25,762 nt of DNA from assembly GCA_041687295.1 (NCBI GenBank), contig JAWLCG010000020.1:1-25762 (forward strand). The letters run 5' to 3'. This document shows, piece after piece, positions 22,838-25,762 of this stretch. The notes beneath the pieces are model-generated. The model was given only the letters and a program-made list of their open reading frames with translations, was not told the origin of the DNA and searched no databases. The stretch comes from JAWLCG01 sp041687295 (lineage in GTDB: Bacteria; Planctomycetota; Phycisphaerae; SM23-33; FEN-1343). The translations under genes were made by a program, and so were the position numbers. Each line of letters opens with the position of its first letter. The stretch's first letter is position 1.

Positions 22838-23189
22838 TGGAGGCGGCGGGAATCGAACCCGCGTCCCGTGACGCTTCAACAAGGGCCTCTACGTGCGTAG
22901 TCGGTGTATGAAGTCTCGCCCCTCGGACCCCCACCAACAGGGTTCCTTTGGCGCCAGCCCGACAAGGTCTCGCCACCGCGGTAACCAGGCCACTCCGCGG
23001 CCGCCAGCCCGCTAATCGTAGGCCATCACGTCTCGCAGGCGCGACGTGGGGCCTGGTTGCCTATATCTTAGGCAGCCATTGCCAGTTCAGTGTTGGCATC
23101 TATCAAGTTTCCAGGTGTTTTACCAGGCCTCCTGGAACCTGGGCACGCCACCCTTGCCTCAGGTCGTCCGGTCGAAACCTTTCGCCCCC
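22838..23189 (-). ncRNA. ssrA: tmRNA (transfer-messenger RNA)
   Basis: The 5' end GGGGGCGAAAGGTTTCGAC (from 23189) and the 3' end with T-arm GCGGGTTCGATTCCCGC followed by CGCCTCC and A (ending 22838) are the hallmark tRNA-like ends. GGGGGCG pairs with CGCCTCC with one G-U. The length of 352 nt is normal. The tag frame reads GAT GCC AAC ACT GAA CTG GCA ATG GCT GCC TAA, i.e. DANTELAMAA after the non-coded Ala. CCA is not encoded. tmRNA with SmpB rescues stalled ribosomes and marks the product for proteolysis. The exact resume codon (GAT or GCC) is inferred. Confidence 0.95.
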
Positions 23190-23211
23190 GGCAAGTCCGT
23201 GGACTCGAGGA

Positions 23212-23240
23212 AGTATACGTGATACGTCGCCGGCCCGCAA
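23212..23240 (-). promoter_or_regulatory. tmRNA promoter
   Basis: TTGCGG (23235-23240) and TATACT (23212-23217) on the minus strand are 17 nt apart. The expected start near 23205 leaves about 15 nt of 5' leader for RNase P to remove. This is the best sigma70-like pair in the window. Confidence 0.65.
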
Positions 23241-23378
23241 GACGTTCGGCCAATCCGTGACGGGAAAAAGGCTTGAAGAGCGACGCGGGCCGAGCCATCC
23301 TATCGGCGGCGAGACACGTCGTGACGTCCGGTCAGCCCTCCGCGTTCGCGGGAGGCCCGGGCAAAAGGAGAGGCCGAC

Positions 23379-25571
23379 ATGGCGTACGATCTGCGCGAGG
23401 AGCAGCGGGAGAACTGGGGCTCGCGGACGGGGTTCATCCTGGCCGCGGTCGGCTCGGCGGTGGGGCTGGGCAACCTGTGGGGCTTTCCCTACAAGGTCTA
23501 CAGCTTCGGCGGCGGGGCGTTCCTGATCCCCTACCTCATCGCGATGCTGCTGGTGGGTGTTCCGCTGCTGATCCTGGAGTTCAGCCTGGGGCACATGACC
23601 CAGCGGGCGGCGCCGGACGCGTATCGCGGCATCAACCGCCGCAGCGAGCCGGTGGGCTGGTGGGGCATCCTGCTGGGCTTCGTGATCATCACGTACTATC
23701 CGGTGATCCTGGCCTGGTGCAACCTGTACTTCGTCGAGTGCGTCAAGGGCATCGTCAGCGGCGAGCCGTTGCCGTGGGCGGGCCAGGGCGTCGAGGGCGT
23801 CACCAACGCCAAGGGGTTCTTCTTCGGCCAGTTCCTCTCGATGTGGCCCGACGAGGCCGTCGAGGCCGGGCGGGTGCGGCCCTGGTCGCTGGGGGGCGTC
23901 GTCACGCCCATCGCCATCAGTCTGGCCGTCACGTGGGTGCTGATGTACCTGTGCATCTTCCGGGGCGTCAAGCTGGTGGGCAAGGTGGTGCTCTGGACGG
24001 TGCCGCTGCCGTGGATCATGCTGCTGATCCTGACGCTTCGCGGCCTGACGCTGGAGGGGGCCAGCCAGGGTCTCAACTTTTACCTCACGCCCCACTGGGA
24101 GCAGCTGATCGAGCCCGAGACGTGGCGGTGGGCGTTCGGGCAGATGTTCTTCTCGATGAGCCTGGCCTTCGGCGTGATGGTCACGTACGCGAGCTTCCTG
24201 CACCGCAAGAGCGACCTGAACAACAACGCCGCCATCATCGGCCTGGCGGACATCGGCACGAGCTTCGTGGCGGGCATCGCAGTGTTCGCCACGCTGGGGG
24301 CGATGGCGTTCGCGACCCAGCAGGCCGGCCGGCCCGTGCCGGTTACCGAGGTGGTCACCGGCGGGCCGGGGCTGGCGTTCGTGGCCTTTCCGTACGCGTT
24401 GGCCCAGCTGCCCTACGCGCCGTGGTTCGGGGCGGTGTTCTTCCTGGCGCTGCTGACGCTGGGGATCGACTCGGCCTTTTCCATCACCGAGAGCGTGCTG
24501 GCGTCACTCGTAGATAAGACCGGCTGGAACCGCAACGCCACGCTGATCGGCATGAGCCTGGTGGGCCTGGGCGTGGGGCTGGTCTACTGCACCAGGGGCG
24601 GGCTGCACTGGCTGGGGGCGATGGACAGCTTCATCAACGACCCCGGCGGCGGGATCATCCTGCTGGGCATGCTGGAGTTCGTCGTGGTGGGCTGGGGCTA
24701 TCGGCTGCGGCGGCTGCGCGAGCACGCCAACGAGCGGAGCGACTGGGCCCTGGGGGCCTGGTGGGACGGCATCGTCCGCTACGGGGCGCCGGTGGTGCTG
24801 GCGGCGCTGTTCGCCTGGTCGGTGCTGGAGCGGACGGTGACCGAGAGGCTCACCTCGGCCGGGCCGGGCGGGCAGACGGTGTGGAACTGGCCGGTGGTGA
24901 CGGGGCTGCTGATCGCCCTGGCGGCGCCGGTGGCGGCGGTGCTGCTGAGCCTGATCCACTCGCCGGGGGCGAACGTGCACGCCCAGCTGACGGATCGGCC
25001 CCGCATGGGCCGGCGCGGCGGGCTGGTGGCGCTGGTCCTGGTGGCGATGGCGTTGGCGGCTGCGCTGGTCGGCGCGGGCCTGGTGCGGGGCCAACTGGTG
25101 GCGGGGTCCGCGGCGCTGGCGGGGTCGATGGATGCGTCCGCCTCGACGGCGGCGGAGTTGGCGGCCGAGCCGGCCTTCTGGGTGCTGCTGGCGGGGATGG
25201 CCCTGGCGCTGGTGGGGACAGTCATGGCGGCGGGGGTCGTCCACCGCGGGGAGGCGAGGCGGCTTCGGCCCAGCGGCCTGGCCCGTCTGGCGGCCGGCTG
25301 GGGCGTAATGACCTTCGGCGGCGCGGGCGGCGTGCTGCTGTCGCTGGGCGTGCTGCTGGGGCGGGCGCGACAGGCGGCCCTGGGTCAGCCGGCGGCACAG
25401 GCCGCCGCGCCGTCCAACGAGCTCAGCGGGGCCGCCCTGCTGGTGCTGGCCGGCGTGGTCGCCCTGCTGGTGGTGGGCCTGGGCTGGTGCCTCTACCGGG
25501 CCGTCAAGGCCGCCGGGGGCCCCGAGGCCGAGCAGCTGCCCGAGGACGGAGAAACCGAGGCGGGCAGCTAG
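23379..25571 (+). CDS. Sodium-dependent transporter, NSS (SNF) family, with C-terminal extension
   Basis: This 730-aa inner-membrane symporter aligns closely with LeuT at its start: ENWGSRTGFILAAVGSAVGL, GNLWGFPY, GGGAFLIPYLIAMLLVGVPL. Ala27 and Asn32 correspond to the sodium-site residues Ala22 and Asn27 of LeuT. The outer-gate Arg30 of LeuT is Gly35 here. About twelve membrane helices fill 1-540. Bacterial NSS proteins usually end at 450-520 aa; this one continues with a loop and about four more hydrophobic segments to residue 715, ending in an acidic tail. The start at 23379 follows AAAAGGAGAGGCCGAC. Substrate is probably an amino acid or related amine; it cannot be told from sequence. It is divergent from tmRNA. 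Confidence 0.9.
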   Translation: MAYDLREEQRENWGSRTGFILAAVGSAVGLGNLWGFPYKVYSFGGGAFLIPYLIAMLLVGVPLLILEFSLGHMTQRAAPDAYRGINRRSEPVGWWGILLGFVIITYYPVILAWCNLYFVECVKGIVSGEPLPWAGQGVEGVTNAKGFFFGQFLSMWPDEAVEAGRVRPWSLGGVVTPIAISLAVTWVLMYLCIFRGVKLVGKVVLWTVPLPWIMLLILTLRGLTLEGASQGLNFYLTPHWEQLIEPETWRWAFGQMFFSMSLAFGVMVTYASFLHRKSDLNNNAAIIGLADIGTSFVAGIAVFATLGAMAFATQQAGRPVPVTEVVTGGPGLAFVAFPYALAQLPYAPWFGAVFFLALLTLGIDSAFSITESVLASLVDKTGWNRNATLIGMSLVGLGVGLVYCTRGGLHWLGAMDSFINDPGGGIILLGMLEFVVVGWGYRLRRLREHANERSDWALGAWWDGIVRYGAPVVLAALFAWSVLERTVTERLTSAGPGGQTVWNWPVVTGLLIALAAPVAAVLLSLIHSPGANVHAQLTDRPRMGRRGGLVALVLVAMALAAALVGAGLVRGQLVAGSAALAGSMDASASTAAELAAEPAFWVLLAGMALALVGTVMAAGVVHRGEARRLRPSGLARLAAGWGVMTFGGAGGVLLSLGVLLGRARQAALGQPAAQAAAPSNELSGAALLVLAGVVALLVVGLGWCLYRAVKAAGGPEAEQLPEDGETEAGS

Positions 25572-25589
25572 ACCGTTTGCGCTTGCGGG

Positions 25590-25634
25590 TTGGGCAAAGG
25601 TTCTGCCCAAGCCCACGGATTGCCATCCGTGGGC
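25590..25634 (+). terminator. Two adjacent hairpins after the NSS transporter
   Basis: TTGGGCA (25590-25596) pairs with TGCCCAA (25604-25610). Next to it GCCCACGGAT (25611-25620) pairs exactly with ATCCGTGGGC (25625-25634) around TGCC. No T tract follows. A short ACGGTC-CA-GACCGT inverted repeat lies near 25690. The remaining bases to 25762 hold no gene I can support. Confidence 0.5.
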
Positions 25635-25762
25635 ATCGGGCCGGGCCGTGCCTGACCCGGCACAACGCACCCGCAGGTCCGCGAGCAAGACGGTCCAGAC
25701 CGTGCCTGTTGGAGATGCGGCCCCCTGCGGGGTCGGCCCCGAGAAGGTGGGGCTTCGCTCCG

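Noticed and set aside
22838..22880. Integration of a mobile element at the tmRNA 3' end
   Set aside because: tmRNA ends are common attachment sites, but I found no second copy of this 3' sequence and no integrase next to it in the window.
22436..22911. Several plus-strand frames of 70-144 codons
   Set aside because: They run across the tmRNA 3' end and its terminator hairpins, are Arg/Gly-rich and have no recognisable domain.
1..25762. CRISPR array
   Set aside because: No set of regularly spaced repeats was seen; the only tandem repeat is the two-unit 21-nt one at 3142-3183.

Overview
The window is high-GC DNA, most likely from a planctomycete, probably Phycisphaerae or a related lineage. 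This is inferred from three secreted proteins that end in a near-identical PEP-CTERM tail (VPEP, a short hydrophobic stretch, then RRR), from several secreted glycoside-hydrolase-like proteins, and from the serine-recombinase relics. No 16S rRNA gene is present, so the taxonomy stays an inference.

Layout. Positions 1-5200 (minus strand) hold three PEP-CTERM surface proteins interleaved with two copies of the start of a GntR-family regulator. The copies (1-353 and 3672-4024) are identical base for base and include the promoter. The regulator at 3555-3959 is cut short and ends in a tail that looks borrowed from another protein. Two of the PEP-CTERM genes share a duplicated promoter and long leader. 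Positions 5244-5370 hold an ISAs1-type transposase relic. A large-subunit catalase (5677-7824, plus) and a P2-type cation ATPase (7923-10637, minus) converge on an 18-bp perfect stem.

Positions 10998-19680 form a carbohydrate-related block. It contains a secreted clan GH-A-like hydrolase (minus), a divergent leaderless hydrolase-like protein (plus), a large secreted multi-domain protein with a degenerate catalytic motif (minus), and a divergent GH105/GH88-like lipoprotein (plus). The last two flank a 21-bp inverted repeat and the decayed start of an IclR-type regulator. A plausible reading is that exported enzymes trim a uronate-containing polysaccharide and local regulators sense the products. 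No SusC/SusD-type genes are seen.

Positions 15269-15420, 19822-19947 and 20728-20805 carry serine-recombinase fragments, and an intact 254-aa HTH protein of unknown function lies between the last two. An ECF sigma factor (20960-21511) overlaps by 4 bp a soluble protein of unknown function (21508-22368), where an anti-sigma gene would normally be. The window ends with tmRNA (22838-23189, minus) and a sodium:solute symporter of the NSS family with a long C-terminal membrane extension (23379-25571).

The most interesting points are the perfect duplication and regulator fusion at the left, the shared leader modules, the ECF sigma plus unknown partner, the HTH protein framed by recombinase pieces, and the repeated pattern of broken regulators beside surface-protein and hydrolase genes.
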